A stretch of 64,000 nt of DNA from Microvirga solisilvae (GCF_022808595.1 NZ_JAKUCN010000007.1:1-64000); one strand, 5' to 3'. Positions 28,595 to 36,965 are shown, counted from the first letter of the stretch. Program-made: numbers and translations. The notes: generated by a model not told the origin, from the letters alone.

Positions 28595-28674
28595 TGGGCA
28601 ACACGGACTCAACTTTTTTGACGTAATCAGAAGCCTTTCACGAAGGGCCAAAATATCTTTTGGGGCTGACATCA

Positions 28675-29865
28675 ATGGTTTTGAACCCTGCTTATGTGCC
28701 AAGTCGCAATTTCAACTTGGCCAATTGGAAAATAACTCTTCCGATTGATCGGTACGGCCACTTTTCGGGCACTGCCGTCGAAGTGAAAAACCTCTCCGGC
28801 TATCGAAACTCGAAATACTTTTATACCGGCAGCGATGGAGCCATGGTCTTCACAGCTCCGGTTGAAGGGGCTACCACAAGTGGTTCGCGCTTTGCCCGCT
28901 CCGAACTCCGGGAGATGAAAGGGACGGAACGTGCGGCGTGGACGCTCAAGCAGGGCGGGTCCATGACAGCGACACTCGAAGTGGACAAGGTTCCGACCCT
29001 GTTCAACGGAAAGGGTGGAAAGATCGTGATTGGCCAGATTCACGGCCAATCGGACGAACTGGTCCGCCTCTATTGGGAGAATAACACCGTCTATTTCAAG
29101 AATGAGAAAGCCGGCCCAAGAAATGCCGAGCTTCGCTTCGACCTGAAGAATGCGCTAGGCCAAATGCCCAACATTTCTCGGAATGAGAAATTCACTTATA
29201 AAATCTCAGCCAAAGGCGACGACCTGAAAGTCGCAATCTATGCTGATGGGAAGGTCTATACCTCACAGACCCATATCAATCGTACATGGAACAAAGACAC
29301 ATTCTATTTCAAGGCAGGTGCCTATCTCGGAGTGAACGAAACTCAGGGACGCGGCATTGGCCAGACTTCCTTCTACTCTCTTAGTTTCAGCCATTCAGCG
29401 AGCAGTGCGGCGTCGGTCTCTTCTGTATTCAAGGGGAACAAGGCCGGTAACACTCTGACTGGTAAAGCCGGAAACGATGCCCTCTATGGTTATGAGGGGA
29501 ATGACAGACTAATAGGCAGGGAAGGCAACGACATCCTCTTGGGCGGATTGGGACGAGATACATTTGTGTTCAACACGAAGCTCAGTACCAAGTCGAACCT
29601 TGACCTTATTGCCGACTTCAACCCAAAGGATGATACAATCCTTCTCGACAATGCAGTCTTCTCAAAGATTGCCCGCGGCGTTCTTCAATCATCTAAATTC
29701 GTCATCGGCAGCAAAGCCAAGGATGCCAGTGACCGGATCATCTACAACAACAAGACGGGCGCCTTGCTTTACGATCCAGATGGATCAGGGCCAAGCGCTG
29801 CAATGCAATTTGCAAAGGTGAAACCCAACCTTTCAATCACGGCATCTGATTTCCTGATCCTTTAA
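28675..29865 (+). CDS. Alginate lyase (PL7-type) with C-terminal RTX repeats
   Basis: A 396-residue protein. The three PL7 signature segments are present: RSELR (75-79), QIH (121-123) and YFKAGAY (211-217). In this family QIH (rather than QVH) is associated with preference for guluronate-containing blocks. After residue ~255 there are Ca-binding nonapeptide units (GKAGNDALYGYEGNDRLIG, GREGNDILLGGLGRDTF), then a serralysin/RTX-type tail (FVFNTKLSTKSNLDLIADF). No signal peptide is present, consistent with type I secretion via the C-terminus; no transporter for it is encoded here. The ATG at 28675 is favoured over a TTG at 28660. A good terminator follows. Confidence 0.9.
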   Translation: MVLNPAYVPSRNFNLANWKITLPIDRYGHFSGTAVEVKNLSGYRNSKYFYTGSDGAMVFTAPVEGATTSGSRFARSELREMKGTERAAWTLKQGGSMTATLEVDKVPTLFNGKGGKIVIGQIHGQSDELVRLYWENNTVYFKNEKAGPRNAELRFDLKNALGQMPNISRNEKFTYKISAKGDDLKVAIYADGKVYTSQTHINRTWNKDTFYFKAGAYLGVNETQGRGIGQTSFYSLSFSHSASSAASVSSVFKGNKAGNTLTGKAGNDALYGYEGNDRLIGREGNDILLGGLGRDTFVFNTKLSTKSNLDLIADFNPKDDTILLDNAVFSKIARGVLQSSKFVIGSKAKDASDRIIYNNKTGALLYDPDGSGPSAAMQFAKVKPNLSITASDFLIL

Positions 29866-29879
29866 AATAACCTCTTGTT

Positions 29880-29908
29880 AGGACTCGGTCTGTTGACGAG
29901 TCCTTTTT
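29880..29908 (+). terminator. Rho-independent terminator after the RTX alginate lyase gene
   Basis: AGGACTCG (29880-29887) and CGAGTCCT (29897-29904) form an 8-bp stem with a 9-base loop, followed directly by a T-run. It ends the lyase transcript, so the epimerase gene at 30070 probably has its own promoter. Confidence 0.88.
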
Positions 29909-30069
29909 AAGGTGCGCAAACTTTCACGAAAACCAAAGCAGGAAGAGTTCCTCTCCAACACATTCGATTTTGTCTATTTTTTTGGGACGAACGTGTTACC
30001 CCCTACGCGCAATCGATAGATGTCTATGCCTTGCTATATCCAGAAGTTGTTTAGCAAGGAACTTCATCA

Positions 30070-32934
30070 ATGGCTGTTGTTATCAACGTTGCTCCGCCGA
30101 CCGGAGATGCTCAGAAAGACATGGCTGCGATTGACGCGGCCATCAAAGCTGCCAACGCTACATATAAGAGCAATCCTGCAGGTGGGCAGGTTGTGGTTCA
30201 ACTCGCATCAGGAACTTACGCGGTCACCGGCGACCACAATAATCCTTCGAAAGGTTGTGTCGAGCTCCTTTCCGGCGTGTCGCTTGTCGGCGCAGGGATG
30301 GGGCAAACGGTCATTCGACTTGAAGATGGCTTCAATGACAGAATCAATGGCATCGTTCGAACAGCTCTGACAGATGTGACGAATGTTTCCGTTTCGAATT
30401 TAACGATCGATGGAAATCGGGCGAACAACACCGATCATCAGGCCGGCTTCATATGCGGCGCCAAGGCTGAAGAAGGAAAAACGCAATCTAACATCAGTCT
30501 TACGGGCGTCGAGATTAAGGATTGTACGGCATACGGATTCAATCCGCATGAAATCACCTACAATATGACGATTGAGAATTGCAAAGCCCATGGCAATGGC
30601 CTGGATGGATTTGTTGCGGATTTTGTCGTGGGCGGTACTTATAAGAATAATGAATCCTATGACAATGATCGTCACGGTTTCAATATTCAGAACGCCACGA
30701 GCAATCTCATTCTTGAGAACAACAAGGCATATGAGAACGGATCTGCAGGCCTTACAATTCAGCGTGGCGACATTGCGCCTGCAGGAGGAACGGTCATTCC
30801 ATGGGTGACCGACATTCAAGTGATCGGCGGCGAGTATTATGGGAATACGAAAGAGGGAATTCTCGTCAAACTCTCCGATGATGTGACGATCACTGGCGTC
30901 AAAGTCTACGAAAACATGCGCCAAGGCATTCGGATCGAAGGATCGACGGATACCATCGTTCAAGGCAGCCAGATCTACAACAATTCTCAGGAAGCCGACC
31001 ATACATACGATGAAGTCCAGATTCGGCTTCGTATCGATGATGCGGTCACGGGTCTCACCTACTATTCAACGAACACGCATATTCTGAACAACGTCATCTC
31101 CTCGACCGGCTCAATCAATGCTCGCTACGGCATTCGCGAGGAAGCGAGCAATCTCGGGAATGGACCATCCGGTACTGTTGTCACCGGAAATCAGATCAGC
31201 GGCATGGATGTCGGGGATGTCTCCGTTCCAGGCTTCGTCCGCGATGGAACTCCTGGCGACGACATCATCGTAGGCACCACTGGCGGCGACACGATGCAGG
31301 GTTTCGCCGGCAACGACACCTATACAGTCAATCACTCCATGGATGTTGTTATCGAGAACGCCAATGAGGGTACGGACGACCATGTCAAATCGACAATCAC
31401 TTATACTCTTGCAGCGAATGTCGAGCATCTGACACTGATAGGTGCCAATGCCATTAATGGTTATGGCAACCAGCTCAATAACTACATCACCGGCAACGGC
31501 GCCAGCAATGTCCTTAAGGGAGATGCGGGCAACGATACAATCGTCGGCGGAGGCGGCGCCGACAAAATGAGCGGCGGCGAGGGAGATGACACTTACTACG
31601 TGGACAACGTCAACGATTTCATCGATGAGGTTTCCACCGGCTATGACGTTGTCTACAGCAGCGCCGATTACCGGCTCGCATCAGGCCTTGAGAAACTCGT
31701 CCTTGTCGGCTCGGCCATTCGAGCAACAGGTAATACAGCGTCAGGCAACAATCTGATCGGCAATGACCGCGATAACATCATCGACGGGCTGGCAGGCGAA
31801 GACCGAATGGAGGGCGGCCTAGGCAACGACACTTACTATGTCGACGATACAGGCGACCTCGTCATCGAAGCTGCGGGCGAAGGCCTGTCGGACCACATCA
31901 TTACCTCTGTAAATTACACAATATCGGCAAATGTCGAACACATCACAGGTATCGGCACAGGCAATCTGATCCTGATCGGCAATGAGCTCAACAACAGGAT
32001 CACCGGCAATGCTGCTGCGAATACCTTGAAGGGCGGGGCCGGAAACGACGTACTGAACGGCAGCGGCGGCGCAGACTCTATGGAAGGCGGCGACGGGAAC
32101 GACACTTATTATGTCGACACTCTTGCTGATCTCGTCATCGAGAAGGCTAACAATGGCCTAGGCGGCATCGATATCGTCTATAGCAGTATTAATTATACGC
32201 TGGGAGCCGATGTCGAGCAGCTCGCATTGATGGGTGCAGCCACTCGTGGATACGGCAATGATCTGGTGAACCGTCTTATCGGCAATTCTTTGAACAACGT
32301 TCTTTATGGTGGCGCCGGAGCCGACCGCATGGAAGGCGGGCGTGGGAACGACAGCTATTACATAGACGATGCCGGCGATACTGTGATTGAGGCCTCAACA
32401 GGCGGCACTGCTGACTCAATCTATACAAGTGTCAGCTATTCATTATCGAACTATGTCGAACGAATGTATGCGACTGGCAGCTCGGCCATTTTCTTAGGGG
32501 GCAACAGCCTGCACAATACATTGAGCGGTAATTCGGCTGCCAACACCTTACGAGGATATTCCGGAAACGACACCCTCGCCGGCGGCGGCGGAAAGGATAT
32601 CCTATCTGGTGGGGCTGGCTATGATAGCTTCGTATTTAATACAGCTTTGAACAGCACGACGAATAGAGACCAGATCACCGACTTCAGCTCTGTGTATGAT
32701 ACAATCAGGCTTGAGAATGCGATCTTCAAATCGTTGACGAAGACAGGCGTACTCAGTTCGACATCCTTTGTGCTCGGTTCTGCGGCTAAGGATGCGAATG
32801 ACTTCGTTGGGTACGTCAAGAGCAACGGCAATCTTTGGTACGATGCCAACGGCAATAAAGCCGGGGGCCTTGTCGTGTTCGCCAATATCGGCGCCAACAA
32901 ATCAATCTCTGCTGCAGACTTCCTTATTTTCTGA
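30070..32934 (+). CDS. Extracellular mannuronan C5-epimerase, Azotobacter AlgE type, with RTX repeats
   Basis: A 954-residue protein with no signal peptide. Residues 1-~385 match the catalytic A-module of Azotobacter AlgE epimerases: LVGAGMGQTVIRLEDG, LTIDGNRANNT, YGFNPHEITYNMTI, AHGNGLDGFVADF and NDRHGFNI. Tyr155, His160, Asp184 and His202 correspond to AlgE4 Tyr149, His154, Asp178 and His196, but the Asp of the DPHE motif (AlgE4 Asp152) is Asn158 here (AAT at 30541-30543). Five RTX-rich units follow (31318 onward), then a serralysin-type tail (FVFNTALNSTTNRDQITDF). Such enzymes are exported by type I secretion and epimerise polymer outside the cell with calcium. The Asn could reduce or change activity. 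Confidence 0.9.
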   Translation: MAVVINVAPPTGDAQKDMAAIDAAIKAANATYKSNPAGGQVVVQLASGTYAVTGDHNNPSKGCVELLSGVSLVGAGMGQTVIRLEDGFNDRINGIVRTALTDVTNVSVSNLTIDGNRANNTDHQAGFICGAKAEEGKTQSNISLTGVEIKDCTAYGFNPHEITYNMTIENCKAHGNGLDGFVADFVVGGTYKNNESYDNDRHGFNIQNATSNLILENNKAYENGSAGLTIQRGDIAPAGGTVIPWVTDIQVIGGEYYGNTKEGILVKLSDDVTITGVKVYENMRQGIRIEGSTDTIVQGSQIYNNSQEADHTYDEVQIRLRIDDAVTGLTYYSTNTHILNNVISSTGSINARYGIREEASNLGNGPSGTVVTGNQISGMDVGDVSVPGFVRDGTPGDDIIVGTTGGDTMQGFAGNDTYTVNHSMDVVIENANEGTDDHVKSTITYTLAANVEHLTLIGANAINGYGNQLNNYITGNGASNVLKGDAGNDTIVGGGGADKMSGGEGDDTYYVDNVNDFIDEVSTGYDVVYSSADYRLASGLEKLVLVGSAIRATGNTASGNNLIGNDRDNIIDGLAGEDRMEGGLGNDTYYVDDTGDLVIEAAGEGLSDHIITSVNYTISANVEHITGIGTGNLILIGNELNNRITGNAAANTLKGGAGNDVLNGSGGADSMEGGDGNDTYYVDTLADLVIEKANNGLGGIDIVYSSINYTLGADVEQLALMGAATRGYGNDLVNRLIGNSLNNVLYGGAGADRMEGGRGNDSYYIDDAGDTVIEASTGGTADSIYTSVSYSLSNYVERMYATGSSAIFLGGNSLHNTLSGNSAANTLRGYSGNDTLAGGGGKDILSGGAGYDSFVFNTALNSTTNRDQITDFSSVYDTIRLENAIFKSLTKTGVLSSTSFVLGSAAKDANDFVGYVKSNGNLWYDANGNKAGGLVVFANIGANKSISAADFLIF
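31318..32580 (+). repeat. Five tandem RTX-containing units inside the AlgE-type epimerase gene
   Basis: Units beginning with the Gly-Asn-Asp-(Thr/Ser)-Tyr segment start near 31318, 31591, 31831, 32104 and 32353 (spacing 273, 240, 273, 249 bases, 80-91 residues). Each has a strand-rich part (TYYVD, then V-E-x-L or similar), a GN-x-L-x-N-x-(I/L)-x-GN segment and GGxGxD calcium-binding turns. They resemble the R-modules of AlgE enzymes, arranged as a longer array. Confidence 0.75.
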
Positions 32935-32941
32935 GCATGTC

Positions 32942-32973
32942 GCAGTCTGCTCCATAGCCATGGAGCAGACTGC
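32942..32973. terminator. 14-bp perfect hairpin after the epimerase gene
   Basis: GCAGTCTGCTCCAT (32942-32955) pairs perfectly with ATGGAGCAGACTGC (32960-32973) around a 4-base loop, seven bases after the stop codon. There is no T-run after it, so either termination is weak or the hairpin protects the 3' end of the mRNA. Confidence 0.6.
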
Positions 32974-33113
32974 CGCCCGGATCAGCAAAGCACCATAAGC
33001 TAGGCAATACTCATTGCAGCATAGCTTAGCACATGCTCATCCTATGATCGCGGCAACATGGAACCGGGCCCGGATCAACAAGCGTTCCCTCCCCGTCAGC
33101 CAGGGAGGATGCC

Positions 33114-33671
33114 ATGAGAGCGAACATATATGGGATCGGGGGTTTAAGCTTAGCCGCAATTCTTTCAACCACTGCCCTCGGCCAAGCCCAGCCTGCTCGA
33201 CCATGGGTCGACCCGCCCCCTGAGGCAGGATCGATCTCCCAAGGCTCTTCCTCTACATCGCCAAACTCTGCAGCGAAGCCATTAGTCCCCTCTTCGCCTG
33301 CACAAGCTGTCAAAAATGTAGAGGAAGAACAAAAAGATCGGAGTGGTCAGACAAAGGCTGCCGCCGCGTCGCAAGAAGAGAAGCCTGCATCGAAGTCCAC
33401 ACCCAGGAAAGCAACTTCGGATTCTAAGGCTCGCCAACCGAGTCGCGCAGTAACAGCCCGGGCGGATCGCTCTCGACAAACAAGTCAACGTCGCGAACTT
33501 GCTGGCTCCATCTCCAGAAGTCCACGAGCTGAAAGAATTCGTGAAGGTGTCAATTCCGGGCTCGAGGTCATGACTTTGCGCACCATCGAGTTTCCGGACG
33601 GGAGGCGTATGCAGATCCTGACACGCCCTGAACCGGGAGTCGTTTCCGGGCTCATGGGAGCGCCGGAGTGA
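33114..33671 (+). CDS. Secreted Ala/Ser/Lys-rich protein of unknown function
   Basis: A 185-residue protein with a signal peptide (MRANIYGIGGLSLAAILSTTALGQAQ). The middle is low-complexity, rich in Ser, Ala, Lys, Arg and Pro and probably disordered. The last ~40 residues look folded (LEVMTLRTIEFPDGRRMQIL, then a short tail), and the region around residues 115-145 is very Arg-rich. GGGAGG upstream supports the ATG. I do not recognise the family. It follows the epimerase gene on the same strand after a hairpin and converges with the GGDEF-EAL gene. Confidence 0.65.
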   Translation: MRANIYGIGGLSLAAILSTTALGQAQPARPWVDPPPEAGSISQGSSSTSPNSAAKPLVPSSPAQAVKNVEEEQKDRSGQTKAAAASQEEKPASKSTPRKATSDSKARQPSRAVTARADRSRQTSQRRELAGSISRSPRAERIREGVNSGLEVMTLRTIEFPDGRRMQILTRPEPGVVSGLMGAPE

Positions 33672-33715
33672 TCATGCCTCTGCCCCCCTCGCAGAAGGCT
33701 CACATCACTTTGGCA

Positions 33716-36049
33716 TCAAGCGACAATCTTCGCTTTTACGCGCCCTGGTATGCTCCTCAATTGAGGAGCAGGCTGCACGCTTAGCCTGTCGCCGAGATTA
33801 TTCAAAAGATCACCGATCTGGTCTTCGGGGAGAGCACGAGAAAACAGGAAGCCCTGCATCTCGCTGCATCCAGTCTCTGTGAGGAAGAGTTTCTGATCCT
33901 CGGTCTCGACGCCTTCAGCAGTAACCGTCAGGCCCATGGCATGGCAGAGCGTTACGATCGCCTTCACAATGGCGACCGCTTCATCCTGCTGACCCAAATG
34001 CTGAACGAAGGAACGATCGATCTTGATTTTGTCAACTTCGAAGCGGCGGAGATAGCTGAGGCTGGAATAGCCTGTTCCAAAATCGTCGAGTGCGATCTTG
34101 AACCCTTCCTGCCGGAGCATCTTCAGCGCAGAGCGTGACAGTTCGCTATCGTCTAGCAGCAAGCTCTCCGTGATCTCGAATTCGATACGGCGAGGGTCCG
34201 CTCCTACTTCGCTGACGATGCCAATCAGGCGTTGAGCCAGATTCCCTGAGCGGAATTGAACGGGAGAAAGATTGACAGCAATGGTCAGGTCCGGCCACCG
34301 CTTCGAGGCAATGCAGGCTTGGCGTAGTACCCACTCGCCCAACGGAGAGATCAATCCGGTTTCCTCGGCAATCGGAATGAACTGGTTGGGCGCGATCATG
34401 CCGCGGGTGGGATGATGCCAGCGCACGAGCGCCTCAAGCCCGATGATTGACTGACCGTCCACATCAACCTGCGGCTGATAGAACAATCGCAGGTCATTAC
34501 CGGTCAGGAGAGCAGCGCGCAGATCCTCCTCGATCGAGCTCCGTGCCTTGACGTTTTCGTCCATGGCCGCCGTGAAAATGCGATAGGCATCACGTCCCTC
34601 GGTCTTTGCTTGATAGAGGGCGATATCGGCCTTTCGCATCAGGTCGATACGTTCGGAACCCGCTTCAGGAGCCAAGGCAACGCCGATGCTCACGCCAACG
34701 AAGGCCTGGCGACCCGAGATCTCGAAGGGCTTGCGCACGGTATCGAGAATGCGTTCGCAGATCTTTTCTACGTCCGAGCGGTCTGCGATGTCGGCCAGAA
34801 CCACAGCAAACTCATCGCCACCCAGCCTCGCAACGCTGTCGCTGCTGCGCAGCAGCGCTGACAGCCTACTGCCAAATTCACGGACGACGCAGTCGCCTGC
34901 CTGATGGCCAAGCGTGTCGTTCACATGCTTGAATCGATCGAGATCGAGCATGAGCACGGCCAATTGCTGTCCGTGATCAATACGTGACAATGTCTGATCG
35001 AGGCGATCGTCGAACAGAGTGCGATTGGGGAGGCCGGTGAGAGCATCATGAAAGGCGAGATGGTGAGCCTGTGCCTCGCTGGCCCGCAACTCGGCGATTG
35101 CCTTCCTCAACTTTGCCATCGAGCGACGCAGCGAACGGGACAGAAGAGCCATCACGCCGATGATCAGAATACAGACGACGGCAATGCTCGGGCCGATCAC
35201 GCGGAGAATGGTCGTGCCGGGGAGTTCAGGCTTCCAGATGAAGTAGCCGATCAGTGCGCCTTCATCCGAGGTGAGAGGCACCCCGACTTCGCTGTCGCTT
35301 GTTTCATTGGCCTTGGAGAAGCGCAGTCCGTCAATGAGGTTCTGTTGCGAGAGGATCTTCAGAAAATTGCCGTCAAGGAAACGGACACTGACAAGCAAGA
35401 ACTCGCTTCCGGGCTCCTGCCGCAACTCGTTGTTCTCAGGAACAATCTTCATGATACTGACGGCAGCTGGCCGCCCCAGCAGCTCCAGCAGATGCGCATC
35501 ATGCACGGCCCTACCGCTCGTCAGATCCTGCCCATTGATCGGCCGTTCTGAGTGCCCTTGGTGCGGAGAGCGAGAATCGCCACGCAGTCCCTGGATGAGT
35601 CCCTGCAAACTGGACCGAACCTTTTCGTATTCGTTCAGCTTTGCCCTCGCCCCATCAATGGTCACGTCGACGGGTTCATTTCGCGTGTTGAGGATATAGG
35701 TGTAATCCTGCCCGAAGGTGATGTGCAGCCAGCCGCCGATATTCGCGTCGAGCCATTTTTCATCCAACGGTGTCTTGTTGAGCTGCTGGACCGTCTCGTT
35801 CCAGACAGCGACCATTTCCTGCTGCTTGGCCAGTTCGCCCAGGACCTCGCGAATGCTGCGTTCGGTGATCCTTTGCTGGCGCTCCATGGAGATGGTGTCG
35901 CTCTGCCCGACAGCCCAAAGCAGGGCAAGCGCCGCCAATGCGAGCGCTGTGGCCGTGCTGGCGACGACCGGCAGCAGGACTCGCATGGAGAAACGCCAGT
36001 TCAACTGGTCCAGAGAAGAAACCTTGCCCAAGGGTTTAACGCCCCACAA
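33716..36049 (-). CDS. Membrane GGDEF-EAL protein (c-di-GMP synthesis/hydrolysis) with CHASE4-like sensor
   Basis: A 777-residue protein. An N-terminal membrane helix (STATALALAALALLWAVG), a periplasmic sensory region resembling CHASE4 (WNETVQQLNKTPLDEKWLDANIG) and a second helix (SIAVVCILIIGVMALLSRSL) precede the catalytic part. The GGDEF domain has an intact RLGGDEFAVVL (about residues 408-418), and the EAL domain has GLEALVRW and DDFGTGYSSLSYL, so both activities are possible. c-di-GMP made here could act on the PilZ domain of Alg44, which is inference. Position 36049 is a TTG; an ATG at 35986 (MRVLLPVVAS) is the alternative start. Confidence 0.9.
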   Translation of the reverse strand: MWGVKPLGKVSSLDQLNWRFSMRVLLPVVASTATALALAALALLWAVGQSDTISMERQQRITERSIREVLGELAKQQEMVAVWNETVQQLNKTPLDEKWLDANIGGWLHITFGQDYTYILNTRNEPVDVTIDGARAKLNEYEKVRSSLQGLIQGLRGDSRSPHQGHSERPINGQDLTSGRAVHDAHLLELLGRPAAVSIMKIVPENNELRQEPGSEFLLVSVRFLDGNFLKILSQQNLIDGLRFSKANETSDSEVGVPLTSDEGALIGYFIWKPELPGTTILRVIGPSIAVVCILIIGVMALLSRSLRRSMAKLRKAIAELRASEAQAHHLAFHDALTGLPNRTLFDDRLDQTLSRIDHGQQLAVLMLDLDRFKHVNDTLGHQAGDCVVREFGSRLSALLRSSDSVARLGGDEFAVVLADIADRSDVEKICERILDTVRKPFEISGRQAFVGVSIGVALAPEAGSERIDLMRKADIALYQAKTEGRDAYRIFTAAMDENVKARSSIEEDLRAALLTGNDLRLFYQPQVDVDGQSIIGLEALVRWHHPTRGMIAPNQFIPIAEETGLISPLGEWVLRQACIASKRWPDLTIAVNLSPVQFRSGNLAQRLIGIVSEVGADPRRIEFEITESLLLDDSELSRSALKMLRQEGFKIALDDFGTGYSSLSYLRRFEVDKIKIDRSFVQHLGQQDEAVAIVKAIVTLCHAMGLTVTAEGVETEDQKLFLTETGCSEMQGFLFSRALPEDQIGDLLNNLGDRLSVQPAPQLRSIPGRVKAKIVA

Positions 36050-36387
36050 AAATAGCCATTTGAAGAATAGTCTTATTTTATAACGTTATTACATCTTAGG
36101 AAGAAAGCGAAGTTGCATTCCTGCAAAACAGCCGCGCTTAAATCAGGATAAAAAGCAAAGTTCTAAGCGGGCTTGGAGCTTGGAGCGCAGCTTTCCGGGG
36201 CGCTACGTCATCCCGGCGGGAAATCTGACCGGCAGCGGAGAATCCTAAATGGGCCGTTTTCCCCAGACGCGGGGATCAAGCCGTAGTCCTGAGAAATTCC
36301 TGAATGGGAGCCGCCTCTTTCTTGACACACGCCCCTAATCTTCCCTATATCGCGCATGCCTGAAGCGGGGTTCGCCCAGCGGCTTGG
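36050..36387. other. Gene-free stretch ahead of tRNA-Met
   Basis: These 338 bases contain the upstream region of the GGDEF-EAL gene (A+T-rich near 36050-36110) and, at the other end, the tRNA promoter listed separately. No protein-coding frame is credible. Confidence 0.5.
36322..36350 (+). promoter_or_regulatory. Sigma70-type promoter of tRNA-Met
   Basis: TTGACA at 36322-36327, a 17-base spacer and CTATAT at 36345-36350. The elements end 38 bases before the first tRNA base, a normal distance for a tRNA leader. Confidence 0.75.
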
Positions 36388-36464
36388 GGCGGAGTAGCTC
36401 AGTTGGTCAGAGCAGAGGAATCATAATCCTTGTGTCGGGGGTTCAAATCCCTCCTCCGCTACCA
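36388..36464 (+). tRNA. tRNA-Met (CAT anticodon, elongator type)
   Basis: A 77-base cloverleaf. The acceptor stem GGCGGAG pairs with CTCCGCT (one G-U pair), followed by discriminator A and encoded CCA (36462-36464). The D arm is GCTC...GAGC, the anticodon loop ATCATAA gives CAT, and the T arm is GGGGGTTCAAATCCCTC. The closed first base pair and overall sequence match elongator tRNA-Met of rhizobia rather than the initiator, which lacks the 1-72 pair. A tRNA-Ile with modified CAT is a less likely reading. Confidence 0.93.
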
Positions 36465-36637
36465 TCTCTCCCGTTGATGTTTCCGGGTGTCTTGTTCTCT
36501 AAATATGTTGTGCGATAGCCCAACGAATGAGGCTGGAATCGAACGCCTCTGCCTAACCGTCAGAGACGCGATAGCCAACCCGCCGGACCTCCGCAGAGTT
36601 CAGAACCACAACTGCGGCGTGAGACGAAACTGCCCCC

Positions 36638-36856
36638 TCAGCCTTTGGGCTTCATGCGCCAGAGCTGAAAACCCTCGCTTGAGATCGCCTGTTCGATAGC
36701 CCTGCGCGAGAATTTATGTGGCGGGGCTTCGCGCGTGCTCAGAGTGCCGGTCAGGCCCCAGGGGCCGTACTTGGCGGGCAGCTTGCTGCCGGACTCGTCG
36801 CCTGCGAAGGCGTGCAGATCCTGTCGGGCCTGGGAGGAGAACATGAACAAACGCAT
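36638..36856 (-). CDS. Small conserved hypothetical protein
   Basis: A 72-residue protein starting MRLFMFSSQARQDLHAFAGD, with GSKLPAKYGPWGLTG in the middle and AIEQAISSEGFQLWRMK at the end. This pattern (start MRLF-F-S, KLP-K-PW, C-terminal GFQLWR) resembles small uncharacterised proteins of Hyphomicrobiales. No membrane segment or signal peptide. The function is unknown. The ribosome-binding site is weak, which lowers confidence. Confidence 0.55.
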   Translation of the reverse strand: MRLFMFSSQARQDLHAFAGDESGSKLPAKYGPWGLTGTLSTREAPPHKFSRRAIEQAISSEGFQLWRMKPKG

Positions 36857-36965
36857 CGGAATAACTTTCGTGAATGAGTGCAGGGACTTGAGACCTTTGA
36901 AATAGGGCTCGGCCGCCGAAAGTCATCTCATCGCCTCATCAAAGGCGCAAAAGAGAAGCGGACCA

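Larger units (their letters stand above)
28082..28674. promoter_or_regulatory. Divergent control region between algD operon and RTX alginate lyase gene
   Basis: A 593-base, clearly A+T-rich gene-free region between the divergent starts of algD (28081) and the PL7 lyase gene (28675). It must contain the promoters of both units. Visible structures are two copies of GGCCAAGCTT 32 bases apart (28415-28424 and 28447-28456), a dyad ATTACT-TC-AGTAAT (28521-28534), and a dyad GAATTCGG-N7-CCGAATTC (28572-28594). No reading frame with a convincing protein was found. Confidence 0.7.

Noticed and set aside
36520..36600. tRNA-like remnant on the minus strand near the tRNA-Met (segment resembling a T-loop, TTCGATTCC)
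   Set aside because: The T-loop-like string is present, but the stems around it do not pair and no acceptor or D arm can be folded, so it is not a functional tRNA. It could be a decayed fragment from integration at the tRNA, but no integrase or repeat of the tRNA 3' end was seen.
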